Counted from the stretch's first letter, positions 11,433 through 21,070 are shown. The stretch: DNA of 64,000 bases from Luteibacter sp. SG786 (GCF_011759605.1 NZ_JAAOYX010000001.1:1-64000), one strand, 5' to 3'. Notes: generated by a model not told the origin, from the letters alone. Translations and numbers: made by a program.

Positions 11433-12544
11433 TCCAGAACCTCACCGCGCGGATGCGCCGCTTCGGCCTGCGGCTCCTCAGCCGGCCGCGTCTCGACCTG
11501 CCGCTGCTGCTGGCGCTGGTTATCCTCGCCTGCGCGGGCCTGGCCACGCTCTACAGCGCAGGCGGCGGCAATTACTCGCTGGTGGGCGGGCAGGCCGCGC
11601 GCTTCGCGCTCGGCGGCGTGCTGTTGCTGGTCATCTCACGCATCCCGCCGCCGGTACTGCGGTCGTGGACGCCGTGGCTCTACATGGGCAGCACGGCGCT
11701 GCTGGTGGTGGTGGCGGTGCTGGGCGAGGGCAGGGGCGCCTACCGCTGGCTCGACCTCGGCGTCATGCGTTTCCAGCCGTCCGAGCTGCTCAAACTGACC
11801 ATGCCGATGATGGTGGCCTGGTACCTGCACCCCCGCCAGTTGCCGCCCAGCTGGAAAGACATCGTGGTGGTGGGGCTTCTGATCGCGGTGCCGGCGGGCC
11901 TCATCGCCGAACAGCCCGACCTGGGCACGGCCCTGCTCGTGGCGGGCGCCGGTGCGTTCGCGCTGTTCCTCTCCGGCATGGCCTGGTGGCGCATCGGCCT
12001 CCTCGTCGGCGGCGCGGCGGCGGCCGTTCCCGTGGCCTGGCAGTTCCTCCACGAATACCAGCGCAACCGCGTGCGCACCATGCTCGACCCGGAATCCGAC
12101 CCGCTGGGCAATGGCTGGCACATCATCCAGTCGAAGATCGCGGTGGGTTCGGGCGGCGTGTTCGGCAAGGGATGGCAGCACGGCACGCAGTCGCGCCTCG
12201 ACTTCCTGCCCGAGCACACCACCGACTTCATTTTCGCGGTGTTTTCGGAAGAATTCGGCCTGGTGGGCGTCATCGCCATCATGCTGCTCTATGCCTTCAT
12301 CATCGGCCGCTGCCTGTGGATCGCGATGAATGCGCGCGACACCTATTCGCGCCTGTTGGCCGGCGCCATCGGCATGAGCTTCTTCGTCTACGTGGCCGTG
12401 AACGGCGGCATGGTGGCCGGCATCCTGCCCGTGGTGGGCGTGCCCATGCCGCTGGTGAGCTACGGCGGCACCTCCGCCGTATCGCTGCTCACCGGCTTCG
12501 GCGTGCTGATGTCGATCCACGCGAACCGCAAACTGCACGACTAG
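11429..12544 (+). CDS. rodA: Peptidoglycan glycosyltransferase RodA
   Basis: A 371-residue SEDS-family polymerase, close to E. coli RodA (370), with about ten membrane segments. SEDS signatures seen are GAYRWLDLG, FQPSELLKL, EQPDLGTALL, FSEEFGLVG and the C-terminal VPMPLVSYGGTS. It works with PBP2 (mrdA, overlapping upstream) in lateral wall growth. The start at 11429 is set by the ATGA overlap. A long in-frame extension upstream is only the alternate frame of mrdA. Confidence 0.97.
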   Translation: MIQNLTARMRRFGLRLLSRPRLDLPLLLALVILACAGLATLYSAGGGNYSLVGGQAARFALGGVLLLVISRIPPPVLRSWTPWLYMGSTALLVVVAVLGEGRGAYRWLDLGVMRFQPSELLKLTMPMMVAWYLHPRQLPPSWKDIVVVGLLIAVPAGLIAEQPDLGTALLVAGAGAFALFLSGMAWWRIGLLVGGAAAAVPVAWQFLHEYQRNRVRTMLDPESDPLGNGWHIIQSKIAVGSGGVFGKGWQHGTQSRLDFLPEHTTDFIFAVFSEEFGLVGVIAIMLLYAFIIGRCLWIAMNARDTYSRLLAGAIGMSFFVYVAVNGGMVAGILPVVGVPMPLVSYGGTSAVSLLTGFGVLMSIHANRKLHD

Positions 12545-12561
12545 ATGTGCAGTGGCTTTCT

Positions 12562-12643
12562 GTGGGAGCCGCTTCAGCGGCGATGGGTGCTTGCGACATG
12601 CTGGCCCGCTGCCGCGGGTTCGCCGGCATAGCCGGCTCCCACA
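12562..12643 (-). repeat. REP doublet (GTGG family) between rodA and mltB
   Basis: 82-bp doublet in reverse orientation relative to 541-622: the TTCAGCGGCGA-type arm comes first and the ATAGCCGGC-type arm last. It lies 17 bp after the rodA stop. Confidence 0.92.
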
Positions 12644-12723
12644 GGTCTTTCCGAGTTTCCGCGGCCTGAACGTGTTGCAACGTCGCCCGAGACACGCCAG
12701 AAACGCGTGTTACGCTTCGGCCC

Positions 12724-13755
12724 ATGGATGAAGTTCTCTCCGCGCGCCGCGCACGACCCGCACGCCGTTTTCCGCGCCTCACAGGCGCGTTGATCGCCTT
12801 CCCCCTCCTGTTCGCCTCCGCCGCTCAAGCCGGTACCCATCCGGGCCAGGAGCAACTGGTGCGCGAAGTGGCGAAGGACACGGGCAAGAGCAAGGCCTCG
12901 CTGAATGCGCTGCTCGACGGCGCGAAGAAGCAGCAGGCGATCCTCGACGCGATCAGCCGGCCTGCCGAGGGCAAGCCGTGGCGCGATTACCGGCCCATCT
13001 TCCTCACCGAGCAGCGGATCGCCGCCGGCGCCGATTTCTACCGCCAGCACCGCGCGCTTCTCGACGACATCGGCCGCAAGTACGGCGTGCCGCCCGAGTA
13101 CATCGTGGCCATCGTGGGCGTGGAAACCTTCTACGGCCGCAATACGGGCAAATGGAAGGTGCTGGACGCGCTGACCACGCTGGCTTTCTACTACCCGAAG
13201 CGCGCGCCGTTTTTCCGCGAGCAGCTGAAGGTGCTGCTGGAGCTTCCCTCGAACCACCTCGGCGGCCCGCTCGATACGCTCACGGGTTCGTACGCGGGCG
13301 CACAGGGCTGGGGCCAGTTCATGCCCTCGTCCATCCGTGATTGGGGCGTGGATTACGACCACGACGGCCGCATCGACATGAAGGGCTCGATGGGCGACAT
13401 CTTCGCGAGCGTGGCGAATTATTTTGCGCAGCACGGTTGGGAAACCGGCGGCCCCGTCGCCGCGCGTGCCCAGCCCGATGCGCGCGCCGTGGCACCGAAC
13501 GTGCCCAAGGACTGGCGCCCGGTCGCCCCGGTGGAATCCTTCGTGGCCCAGGGCTTCGCCCCCTTGCAGCACCTGAATCCGGGACGCGACGCGCAGCTGG
13601 TGCGGCTCGACGGCCCTGCCGGCGACGAATACTGGTTCGTGTTCCAGAACTTCTACGTCATCACCACCTATAACCGCAGCCCGATGTACGCCATGGCGGT
13701 GGACCAGCTCGCGCAGGAAATCCGCGCACGCGTGAAGGGGCCGGGCGCGCGATGA
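12724..13755 (+). CDS. mltB: Lytic murein transglycosylase B
   Basis: A 343-residue periplasmic enzyme that cleaves the glycan strand to 1,6-anhydromuropeptides. The N-terminus is basic, with a hydrophobic stretch and an ASAAQAG cleavage region at about residues 31-37. No lipobox cysteine is seen, so it is probably a soluble or signal-anchored form. The catalytic Glu is in VGVETFYG (Glu134), and AQGWGQFMPSS is the second family motif. The stop overlaps an ATG that opens a frame through a REP into rlpA, so mltB and rlpA are probably co-transcribed. Confidence 0.95.
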   Translation: MDEVLSARRARPARRFPRLTGALIAFPLLFASAAQAGTHPGQEQLVREVAKDTGKSKASLNALLDGAKKQQAILDAISRPAEGKPWRDYRPIFLTEQRIAAGADFYRQHRALLDDIGRKYGVPPEYIVAIVGVETFYGRNTGKWKVLDALTTLAFYYPKRAPFFREQLKVLLELPSNHLGGPLDTLTGSYAGAQGWGQFMPSSIRDWGVDYDHDGRIDMKGSMGDIFASVANYFAQHGWETGGPVAARAQPDARAVAPNVPKDWRPVAPVESFVAQGFAPLQHLNPGRDAQLVRLDGPAGDEYWFVFQNFYVITTYNRSPMYAMAVDQLAQEIRARVKGPGAR

Positions 13756-13795
13756 AGCAGGGCACCGTGGGGGCGGTGACGACGACAAATGCCCT

Positions 13796-13877
13796 GTGGG
13801 AGCCGGCTGTGCCGGCGACCCCGCGGCAGCGGGCCAGCATGTCGCAAGTACCCATCGCCGCTGAAGCGGCTCCCACA
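13796..13877 (+). repeat. REP doublet (GTGG family) abutting the rlpA start
   Basis: A complete 82-bp doublet between mltB and rlpA. Its last base is directly followed by the ATG used as the rlpA start. An open frame passes through it, so any longer RlpA form would carry REP-encoded residues before the signal peptide. Confidence 0.92.
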
Positions 13878-15203
13878 ATGGGGCGCGTCGCGCAAATCCT
13901 CCTCATGGTTCTGGTCGCCATGACCCTCACGGCCTGCGGCGGCTCGAAGAACTCCCGCCCTTCGTCGCGGGGCGGCGGCTCGGTGTCCTCGCCGCGCGGG
14001 GGCTACGACGACATCCGCAAAGGGCAGTCCAGCCGCTACCGCAGCCGCAGCGACAGCGTGCCCACCAACATTCCCGACGTCAGCAAGTTGCCCGAGCCGG
14101 TGCCGAAGGTGGAGCCGCGCTCGCTCTACGGCAACAAGTCGCCGTATTCGGTGCTGGGGCAGACCTATCGGGTGCTGCCCAGCCCGCACGGCTATGTCGA
14201 GCGCGGCATCGCGTCGTTCTACGGCAACAAGTTCCATGGCTACAAGACCTCCAGCCTGGAGGACTACGACATGTACCAGTTCTCCGCGGCGCACAAGACC
14301 TTGCCGCTGCCGAGCTACGCACGCGTCACCAACCTGGAAAACGGCAAGAGCGTCATCGTCCGTATCAACGACCGCGGGCCGTTCCACGAAAACCGCATCA
14401 TCGATCTCTCCTTCGCCGCCGCGGTGAAGATCGGCGTCTGGCCGAAGGGCACGGGCCTCGTGGAAGTGCGCGCCATCGATCCCGGCGATCCCGGCAGCGA
14501 ACGCAGTGCGCCCTACGTGAACACGGCGCCGAAGCCCGCCCCTGTGACCGCGCCCCGGCCTCCTGCGGCCTCGGCTGTGGGAGCCGCTTCAGCGGCTATG
14601 GGTAGTCGCGACAACATTGCCCGCTGCCGCGGGACCACCGCTGAAGCGGCTCCCACAGGAAGCGACTGCGGCACATCGGTCAGTGCCTCCGTGAGGCCCC
14701 GTTCGGTGGCGACGCCCGCGGCTGCCGTGGGCGCCATGGGCGCGGCGGCCGTGCCCGCGGGCGATGCTGCCGACGACTACGGCGACGGCAGCGTGGCAGG
14801 CATGACCGATGCCACCCCGGCCGAGGCCCTGCCGCCTGCGGCAGGCAGCACGGCGCGGGCCGCGGGCGCGACCACGCGGATTGTCGCCGCGACGCCCCCG
14901 GGCACCGGCGCGGCACCCGCGGCCGCGGCGGTGCCTGCGGGTAGCATCACGCCCCCGGTGCCCGGCAAACCCAGCATCTACCTTCAGGTGGGCGCCTTCT
15001 CCGACGTGGCGAATGCCCAGCGGGTGGCCGACCAATTGAACCGCGCGGGCCTTGGGCCTGTCAGTGTCGTCGAGACCCAGATCGGCGGCCGCAACGTGCG
15101 CCGCGTGCGCGTGGGGCCCCTCTCCGACGTGGACACCGCCGACCGCGTTACCGACCAGATCGCAGGCATGGGCCTGCCCAGGCCGCAGGTCGCGGTAGAC
15201 TGA
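13878..15203 (+). CDS. rlpA: Septal ring lytic transglycosylase RlpA (lipoprotein, DPBB-SPOR)
   Basis: A 441-residue outer-membrane lipoprotein that cleaves denuded glycan at division sites. The start at 13878 gives a lipoprotein signal ending in the lipobox LTAC at residues about 15-18. Starting at 13752 would put 42 REP-derived residues ahead of it. The double-psi beta barrel at about residues 110-210 has RGIASFYGNKFHG and IVRINDRGPFHENRIIDLS, with the catalytic Asp expected in RINDRGPF. A long Ala/Pro linker leads to the C-terminal SPOR domain (YLQVGAFSDVANAQRVADQL). The linker contains an 81-bp REP doublet in frame (14577-14657). Confidence 0.94.
   Translation: MGRVAQILLMVLVAMTLTACGGSKNSRPSSRGGGSVSSPRGGYDDIRKGQSSRYRSRSDSVPTNIPDVSKLPEPVPKVEPRSLYGNKSPYSVLGQTYRVLPSPHGYVERGIASFYGNKFHGYKTSSLEDYDMYQFSAAHKTLPLPSYARVTNLENGKSVIVRINDRGPFHENRIIDLSFAAAVKIGVWPKGTGLVEVRAIDPGDPGSERSAPYVNTAPKPAPVTAPRPPAASAVGAASAAMGSRDNIARCRGTTAEAAPTGSDCGTSVSASVRPRSVATPAAAVGAMGAAAVPAGDAADDYGDGSVAGMTDATPAEALPPAAGSTARAAGATTRIVAATPPGTGAAPAAAAVPAGSITPPVPGKPSIYLQVGAFSDVANAQRVADQLNRAGLGPVSVVETQIGGRNVRRVRVGPLSDVDTADRVTDQIAGMGLPRPQVAVD
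14577..14657 (-). repeat. REP doublet inserted in frame inside rlpA
   Basis: Complete doublet with GTGGGAGCCGCTTCAGCGGC on one side and GCTGAAGCGGCTCCCACA on the other, around GCCCGCTGCCGCGGG. It is 81 bp long, exactly 27 codons, and encodes [20 protein letters not shown] and onward without a stop. It lies between the barrel and SPOR domains. Both arms are of the TTCAGCGGC type, unlike most copies. Confidence 0.93.
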
Positions 15204-15241
15204 CCTCCTTTTTTTCTTGCTTTGACTGGACCGCTGACACG

Positions 15242-16465
15242 ATGAAGCTCTTGCCCCGCTCCCTGTTCGCTTTCGCCGCCGCCGCGCTTGTCGCCGGCGT
15301 GACCGTGGCGCAGCAGACGCCGCCCCGTCCCTCTGTGCCGCGCCCCGTGGTCCCCGAGGCGCCGGTGCCGCCGCCGCCGGACGTGGAGGGCAAGAGCTGG
15401 GTCCTTATGGACTACAACACCGGGCAGATCATCGCCTCGAAAGACCCGGACATGCAGGTGGAGCCGGCCTCCATCACGAAAGTGATGACCGACTACGTGG
15501 TGTCCGCCGAGATCGGCAACGGCAAGATCCACATGACCGATCCGGTCACCATCAGCGAGAACGCGTGGCGCGGCGGCGGTGCGGGCACCGACGGTTCCAC
15601 CAGCTTCCTGAAGCTCAACAGCCAGGTGCCGCTGAAGGATCTGCTGTACGGCATGATCATCCAGTCGGGTAACGACGCCGCCATCGCGCTGGCCGAGCAC
15701 ACCGCCGGTTCCGAGCCCGCGTTCGCCAACCTGATGAACGCGTACGCGAAGCAGCTGGGCATGACCCACTCGAACTTCCAGAACGCGTCCGGGTACCCCA
15801 TCGCCAACCACTACACCACGGCTCGCGACATCGCGATCCTCTCGCGTGCGCTCATCCACGACTTCCCCGAGGATTACGCCATCTCCGCGGTGAAGGAGTT
15901 CGAGTGGAACGGCATCAAGCAGCACAACCGCAATCTGCTGCTGTGGCGCGACAACACGGTGGACGGTATCAAGACCGGCCATACCGCCGCTGCCGGCTAC
16001 TGCCTGGCTGCCTCGGCGAAGCAGGGCGACGCGCGCATGATCGCCATCGTGATGGGCGCGAGCAGCGAGAAGGGCCGCGCCGATGCCGCGCTGGCGCTGC
16101 TCAACTACGGCTTCCGTTTCTACGAGTCGCACAAGCTGTACGAGGCCAACAAGCCTCTGGCCACGCCGAAGCTCTGGAAGGGCGCCGAGAACACCATTCC
16201 GCTGGGTCTCACCGAAGACGCCATGGTGTCGGTCAAGCGCGGCGACTACGACAAGCTCAAGGCCAACCTCGACATTCCCGCCACCCTGATCGCCCCCTTC
16301 AAGAAGGGCCAGCAGGTGGGCACGCTGCGCGTCACGCTCGACGGACAGCCGGTGCTGACGAAGCCGCTGGTGGCACTGGCCGATGCGCCCGAGGGCGGGT
16401 TCTTCTCGCGCCTGTGGGACACCATCATGCTGTGGTTCCACAGCGACGACGGCGACAAGAAGTAA
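15242..16465 (+). CDS. dacC: D-alanyl-D-alanine carboxypeptidase (PBP5/6 type)
   Basis: A 407-residue periplasmic serine DD-carboxypeptidase that trims pentapeptides. The signal peptide is at about residues 1-24. Active-site motifs are SITK (Ser77-Lys80), SGN (142-144) and KTG (244-246). The C-terminal PBP5 domain ends in an amphipathic helix (FFSRLWDTIMLWFH) that anchors these enzymes to the inner membrane. It is followed at 13 bp by ybeD, then lipB and lipA, an order conserved in gammaproteobacteria. The choice between dacA and dacC as symbol is uncertain. Confidence 0.95.
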   Translation: MKLLPRSLFAFAAAALVAGVTVAQQTPPRPSVPRPVVPEAPVPPPPDVEGKSWVLMDYNTGQIIASKDPDMQVEPASITKVMTDYVVSAEIGNGKIHMTDPVTISENAWRGGGAGTDGSTSFLKLNSQVPLKDLLYGMIIQSGNDAAIALAEHTAGSEPAFANLMNAYAKQLGMTHSNFQNASGYPIANHYTTARDIAILSRALIHDFPEDYAISAVKEFEWNGIKQHNRNLLLWRDNTVDGIKTGHTAAAGYCLAASAKQGDARMIAIVMGASSEKGRADAALALLNYGFRFYESHKLYEANKPLATPKLWKGAENTIPLGLTEDAMVSVKRGDYDKLKANLDIPATLIAPFKKGQQVGTLRVTLDGQPVLTKPLVALADAPEGGFFSRLWDTIMLWFHSDDGDKK

Positions 16466-16478
16466 GAGGGCATTCGTT

Positions 16479-16769
16479 ATGCGCGAGATAGATTTCAGCC
16501 AGGCGCAGAAGGAAGGGAAGGGATTCCAGTTCCCAGGCGAGTTCGAGATCACCGCGATCGGCAACGCCAACGCGGGCCTGGACAAGCAGGTGCCCGCGCT
16601 GCTCCTGGCCATCGGCGTTGAGGTTCTCCACGAAACGCTGTCGACCAAGCTCACGCCCGCCGGCAACTACCAGTCCGTGACCGTCACCTTCGTGGCGGTT
16701 ACCCGCGAGAAGTACCTGGAAGCCCACAGCACGCTGCGGGCGGACGAGAACATTCGGTTCACTATGTGA
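16479..16769 (+). CDS. ybeD: YbeD/DUF493 family protein
   Basis: A 96-residue cytoplasmic protein of the DUF493 (ACT-like fold) family, slightly longer than E. coli YbeD (87). FQFPGEFEITAIG near the N-terminus and GNYQSVTVTFVAVTREKYLE are the family segments. The start at 16479 (MREIDFSQAQ) has AAGAGG upstream. The biochemical function is unknown. Position between dacC and lipB is conserved, which suggests a link to lipoate metabolism, but that is only contextual. Confidence 0.92.
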   Translation: MREIDFSQAQKEGKGFQFPGEFEITAIGNANAGLDKQVPALLLAIGVEVLHETLSTKLTPAGNYQSVTVTFVAVTREKYLEAHSTLRADENIRFTM

Positions 16770-16798
16770 GTGAGTCGGCCGCGCAGCGGCCTGTAAGG

Positions 16799-16891
16799 CG
16801 GCCGCGAAGCGACCTGTGAACCGTAAGAAGAGTGCTCTTACGCACTGGCCGCGCAGCGGCCGCTGACGGTTCACAGGCCGCTTCGCGGCCG
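16799..16891. repeat. Nested long inverted repeat between ybeD and lipB
   Basis: Arms 16799-16824 and 16866-16891 pair almost perfectly (CGGCCGCGAAGCGACCTGTG against CACAGGCCGCTTCGCGGCCG, continuing into GAACCGT/ACGGTTC). The loop holds a second hairpin, CGTAAG (16822-16827) with CTTACG (16837-16842), and another GGCCGCGCAGCGGCC palindrome. Flanking bases repeat GAGTCGGCCGC. There is no T run. It could be a processing or attenuation structure, or a repeat unrelated to the GTGG family. Confidence 0.8.
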
Positions 16892-17001
16892 ACTCGCAGG
16901 CGCGATGCGCCGACTCACACAACCGAACCCTTGCATCCCCGGGCCCCCACCCGCAAATTGCCAGAATCCGCCCGCTCAGGCCCTACCCCTTATCCCCGCC
17001 C

Positions 17002-17670
17002 ATGACCCTCCCCCTCAACGTCCGCCGGCTGGGGCGCGTCCCCTACGAATCCACCTGGAAGGCCATGAGCGCCTTCACCGACAACCGCACCGACGACACC
17101 GTCGACGAGTTGTGGCTGCTGGAGCACGATCCGGTGTTCACGCTGGGCCAGGCGGGCCTGGAGGAACACGTGCTGTTCGCGGGCGACATTCCGGTGGTGC
17201 GGGTGGATCGCGGTGGTCAGGTGACCTATCACGGCCCCGGCCAGATCGTGGCCTACCCGATGATCGACCTGCGCCGCACCGGTGTCGGCGTGCGCGAGCT
17301 GGTCCACCGCATCGAGCAGGCCATCATCGACACCCTGGGCGAATGGAACATCGGGGCCGACCGCCGTGAGGGCGCCCCCGGCGTCTACGTGGCGGAGGCC
17401 AAGGTTGCCGCGCTGGGCCTGCGCATCCGCCGCGGCTGCAGCTTCCACGGCCTGGCCTTCAACGTCGACATGGACCTGGAGCCCTACCACCGCATCAATC
17501 CCTGCGGGTACAAGGGTTTGGAAGTCACCCAGGTGGTAGACTTAGGCGGTCCGTCGCGGTTGGCGGACGTGGAAGACGTCCTGGTACAGGAATTCTGCAA
17601 GCAGTTCGGCTTCCACGCCGTGCCCGCCGATCCCATCCTCCCCGAACTCCCCGCGCGCCTTGCGGTCTGA
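17002..17670 (+). CDS. lipB: Lipoyl(octanoyl) transferase
   Basis: A 222-residue cytoplasmic enzyme that moves octanoate from acyl carrier protein to lipoyl domains. The family signature [17 protein letters not shown] spans residues about 70-86. Catalytic Lys134 (AEAKVAALG) and Cys168 (INPCGYKG) match the K/C pair of LipB. It is followed 12 bp later by lipA. The substrates (E2 and E3 lipoyl domains) are encoded downstream in this same window. Confidence 0.97.
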   Translation: MTLPLNVRRLGRVPYESTWKAMSAFTDNRTDDTVDELWLLEHDPVFTLGQAGLEEHVLFAGDIPVVRVDRGGQVTYHGPGQIVAYPMIDLRRTGVGVRELVHRIEQAIIDTLGEWNIGADRREGAPGVYVAEAKVAALGLRIRRGCSFHGLAFNVDMDLEPYHRINPCGYKGLEVTQVVDLGGPSRLADVEDVLVQEFCKQFGFHAVPADPILPELPARLAV

Positions 17671-17682
17671 GGCTGTAGCCCC

Positions 17683-18681
17683 ATGAGCCAGACTTCCGCT
17701 TCCCCCTCCCGCAGCATCCCCATCGCCGTGGTCGACAAGCCCGGCGAGAAGATGCTCGGCAACGACAAGATCGGCCTCAATCGCGCCGGTTTCGACGCAT
17801 CGCAGCCCGCGCTGCGCAAGCCGGGCTGGATCCGCGTGCGCCTGCCGCAGGGCAACGCCGTGCAGCAGCTGAAGGCGCGCCTGCGCGAGAACTCGCTGGT
17901 CACGGTGTGCGAGGAAGCCTCCTGCCCGAACATCCACGAGTGCTTCTCCAAGGGCACGGCCACCTTCATGATCCTCGGCGAGGTCTGCACCCGCCGCTGC
18001 TCCTTCTGCGATGTGGCCCACGGCCGCCCGCTGCCGCCCGATCCGCTTGAACCGGCCCGTCTGGCCGAGACCATCCGCGACATGCGCCTGCGCTATGTGG
18101 TGATCACCTCGGTCGACCGCGACGACCTTCGCGACGGCGGTGCCGAGCATTTCGCCTCGTGCATCCGCGCGGTGCGCCACGCCAGCCCCGACATCCGCAT
18201 CGAGATCCTCACGCCGGATTTCCGCGGCAAGGGCCGCATGGAGCGTGCGCTGGACGTCCTGAAGGACTTCCCGCCCGACGTCTTCAACCACAACCTGGAA
18301 ACGGTGCCGCACCTCTACCGCGAGGTTCGTCCCGGTGCCGACTACCAGTGGTCGCTCGACCTCCTGAAGAACTTCAAGGCCCAGCACCCCACCGTGCCCA
18401 CCAAGTCCGGCATCATGCTGGGCCTGGGGGAAACGATGGAGCAGGTCCTGGAAACCATGCGCGATCTACGCGCCCATGACGTCGACATGATCACCATCGG
18501 CCAGTACCTGCAGCCGACGGCGCACCACCACCCGGTGGTCCGTTACTGGACGCCGGACGAGTTCGAAGCCCTGCGTGTCGCCGGCGAAGAGATGGGTTTC
18601 TCCCATGTCGCCTCCGGTCCGCTGGTGCGATCCTCCTACCATGCCGACCTGATGGCTCACGCCGCCGGTGTCGTCGAATAA
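17683..18681 (+). CDS. lipA: Lipoyl synthase (radical SAM)
   Basis: A 332-residue enzyme that inserts two sulfurs into protein-bound octanoate. The auxiliary 4Fe-4S cluster cysteines are Cys76, Cys81 and Cys87 ([12 protein letters not shown]). The radical SAM motif is CTRRCSFC (Cys102, 106, 109). The C-terminal RSSYHA supplies the conserved Ser. Length is usual. Operon with lipB, and possibly with dacC-ybeD. Confidence 0.98.
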   Translation: MSQTSASPSRSIPIAVVDKPGEKMLGNDKIGLNRAGFDASQPALRKPGWIRVRLPQGNAVQQLKARLRENSLVTVCEEASCPNIHECFSKGTATFMILGEVCTRRCSFCDVAHGRPLPPDPLEPARLAETIRDMRLRYVVITSVDRDDLRDGGAEHFASCIRAVRHASPDIRIEILTPDFRGKGRMERALDVLKDFPPDVFNHNLETVPHLYREVRPGADYQWSLDLLKNFKAQHPTVPTKSGIMLGLGETMEQVLETMRDLRAHDVDMITIGQYLQPTAHHHPVVRYWTPDEFEALRVAGEEMGFSHVASGPLVRSSYHADLMAHAAGVVE

Positions 18682-18709
18682 ACGCCAAGCACACCGAGGC
18701 CCCGACTAC

Positions 18710-21034
18710 ATGACTCTCCGCCCCGCGATCGCCCTCCTGCTGGCCTTGTCGGCCGCGGGCGTCCAGGCACAGGCCGCTGCTCCGCAGAAGCCCGACACGA
18801 CCGCGCCGGCGACGCAGTCCGCCCCGCAGCCGAAGGACGCCTCCGAGGCCGCCACCTCGCCGCAGCCGCAGCGGAAGGAGTCCAGCCTGCCGTTGAAGCC
18901 CACGGCGGCGGAGACGCAGGCGGCGCAGTTGTCGGCCCGCTTCCTCACGCGGTTCCACTACCAGGCCCAGCCGCTCGACGACGCCATGTCGGCCAAGATC
19001 TACAAGGCCTATATCGAGTCGCTCGACAGTGAGAAAGTCTTCTTCACCCAGGAAGACCTCGCGAAGTTCGAACCCCTGAAAACGCAGTTCGACGACGCCA
19101 TCTGGAACCAGGACCTCTCCGGTCCGTTCTCGGTGTTCAACCTTTACATCACGCGCGCCGTCGAACGCATGGAGTACGCGCGCAGCCTGCTGAAGAAGGG
19201 CTTCGACTTCAGCGGCAACGAGAGCTTCAACTTCGATCGCAAGAAGGCCGCGGCGCCGAAGAACCAGGCCGAGTTGGACGACGTGTGGCGCAAGCGCACG
19301 ATGAACGACTGGCTGCGCCTCAAGCTGGCCGGCAAGAACGACGACGACATTCGCAAGACGCTCGACAAGCGCTACGCCACGTATATCTCGCGCGTGCGCC
19401 AGCTCGACGACGAGGACGCCACGCAGGCCTTCATGACCGCGTACGCGAACTCCACCGATCCGCACACCGACTACCTCGGCCCCCGCGCTGCCGATGCGTT
19501 CGACATCGCCATGCGGCTGTCGCTGGAAGGCATTGGCGCGGTGCTGCAGGCGCGCGACGACTACACCACCATCCGCGAACTCGTCCCCGGCGGTCCGGCC
19601 ATCAAGTCCGGCAAGATGAAGCCGGGCGATCGCATCGTGGCCATCGGTCAGGGCGAAACCGGCCCCATGGTCGACGTGGTCGGCTGGCGCCAGGACGACG
19701 TGGTGAAGCTGATCCGCGGCAAGAAAGACACCACCGTTCGCATCGAGATCCTCCCGGCCGATGCCGGCGTGGACGGCAAGCATGAAATCGTCACCCTTGT
19801 CCGCAAGAAGGTCACGATGGAAGAGCAGGCCGCGAAGTCGAAAGTCATCGACGTGAAGGACGGTGACATCACCCGCAAGATCGGTGTGATCGAACTGCCC
19901 ACCTTCTACCAGGACTTCGGCGCGCGCCGTAACGGCGACGCCAACTTCAAGAGCGCCACGCGCGACGTGTCCAAGCTTCTCACCGAGCTGAAGGCGCAGA
20001 AGGTGGAAGGCGTGATCATGGACCTGCGCAACAACGGCGGCGGTTCGCTCAACGAAGCCACCGAACTTACCGGCCTCTTCATCGACACCGGCCCGGTGGT
20101 GCAGGTGCGCGACGCGCGCGGCCAGGTCGAGGCACAGGGCGACGACGCGCCGGGCATGGCCTGGGACGGCCCCATGGCCGTGCTGGTGAACCGCGGTTCG
20201 GCGTCCGCGTCGGAGATCTTCGCGGCGGCCATCCAGGATTACGGCCGCGGCATCATCATCGGCGAGCCCACGTTCGGAAAAGGCACCGTGCAGAACCTGG
20301 TCGACCTCGACCGCTTCGGCAAGGCCACCACCGGCGAAGACGCCAAGTACGGCGAGCTCAAGATGACCATCGCCGAGTTCATCCGCATCAACGGCGACAG
20401 CACGCAGCTGCGTGGCGTCACGCCCGACGTGCAGTTCCCGCAGAACGGCGACGCGAAGGAATTCGGCGAATCCACGTACGACAACGCGCTGCCGTGGCGG
20501 CACATCGATCCGGCCGATTACAAGCCGGTGGCCGACCTCAAGCCGATCGTCGGGCCGCTCAACCAGAAGCACCAGGCGCGCGTCGCGAATTCGCCGGCGT
20601 GGAAGCTGATGCTCGACGAACTGGCCCAGTACCAGAAGCTGCGCGACAAGACTGACATCTCGCTCAACTTCGCGGCCCGCCAGGCCGAGCGCAAACAGTA
20701 CGAAGCCATGCAGGCCGACTTCCGCAACCGCCGCAAGGCGATCTTCGGTGGCGACGGCAGCCCCGCGGAGTTGGGCGATACCGGAGACACCGCCGACGAC
20801 GGCCTGAACCCGAACGAGCGCAGCATCAAGTCGGAAATCAAGCAGGAAGCCGAGGCGAAGAAGGCCAAGGACACGCCGTTGGACGAAGCCGCGCACATCG
20901 TGGGCGACGAGGTCGCGATGATCAAGGCGGATCCGAAGCTGGCTGCGGAAGTGCTCCCCTACGGCGGCCGCAAGATCGACGCCCCGCAGACGGCACAAGT
21001 GCCCGCGAAGCCGACAGGCGACAGCACGCCGTAA
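18710..21034 (+). CDS. prc: Tail-specific (C-terminal processing) periplasmic protease
   Basis: A 774-residue S41 protease that degrades or processes periplasmic proteins such as lipoprotein adaptors and murein hydrolases. The start at 18710 gives a clean signal peptide (LRPAIALLLALSAAGVQAQA). The order is an N-terminal helical domain, a PDZ domain at about 255-340 (LEGIGAVLQARDDYTTIREL, GDRIVAIGQGE), the catalytic Ser in NRGSASASEIFAAA and Lys in GEPTFGKGTVQN, then the DUF3340-type C-terminal domain. It is somewhat longer than E. coli Prc (682) because of a low-complexity N-terminus. It follows lipA closely. Confidence 0.94.
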   Translation: MTLRPAIALLLALSAAGVQAQAAAPQKPDTTAPATQSAPQPKDASEAATSPQPQRKESSLPLKPTAAETQAAQLSARFLTRFHYQAQPLDDAMSAKIYKAYIESLDSEKVFFTQEDLAKFEPLKTQFDDAIWNQDLSGPFSVFNLYITRAVERMEYARSLLKKGFDFSGNESFNFDRKKAAAPKNQAELDDVWRKRTMNDWLRLKLAGKNDDDIRKTLDKRYATYISRVRQLDDEDATQAFMTAYANSTDPHTDYLGPRAADAFDIAMRLSLEGIGAVLQARDDYTTIRELVPGGPAIKSGKMKPGDRIVAIGQGETGPMVDVVGWRQDDVVKLIRGKKDTTVRIEILPADAGVDGKHEIVTLVRKKVTMEEQAAKSKVIDVKDGDITRKIGVIELPTFYQDFGARRNGDANFKSATRDVSKLLTELKAQKVEGVIMDLRNNGGGSLNEATELTGLFIDTGPVVQVRDARGQVEAQGDDAPGMAWDGPMAVLVNRGSASASEIFAAAIQDYGRGIIIGEPTFGKGTVQNLVDLDRFGKATTGEDAKYGELKMTIAEFIRINGDSTQLRGVTPDVQFPQNGDAKEFGESTYDNALPWRHIDPADYKPVADLKPIVGPLNQKHQARVANSPAWKLMLDELAQYQKLRDKTDISLNFAARQAERKQYEAMQADFRNRRKAIFGGDGSPAELGDTGDTADDGLNPNERSIKSEIKQEAEAKKAKDTPLDEAAHIVGDEVAMIKADPKLAAEVLPYGGRKIDAPQTAQVPAKPTGDSTP

Positions 21035-21070
21035 GCCGATTCCCAGTGGGAGCTGGCTGGCGTGAGTTCT

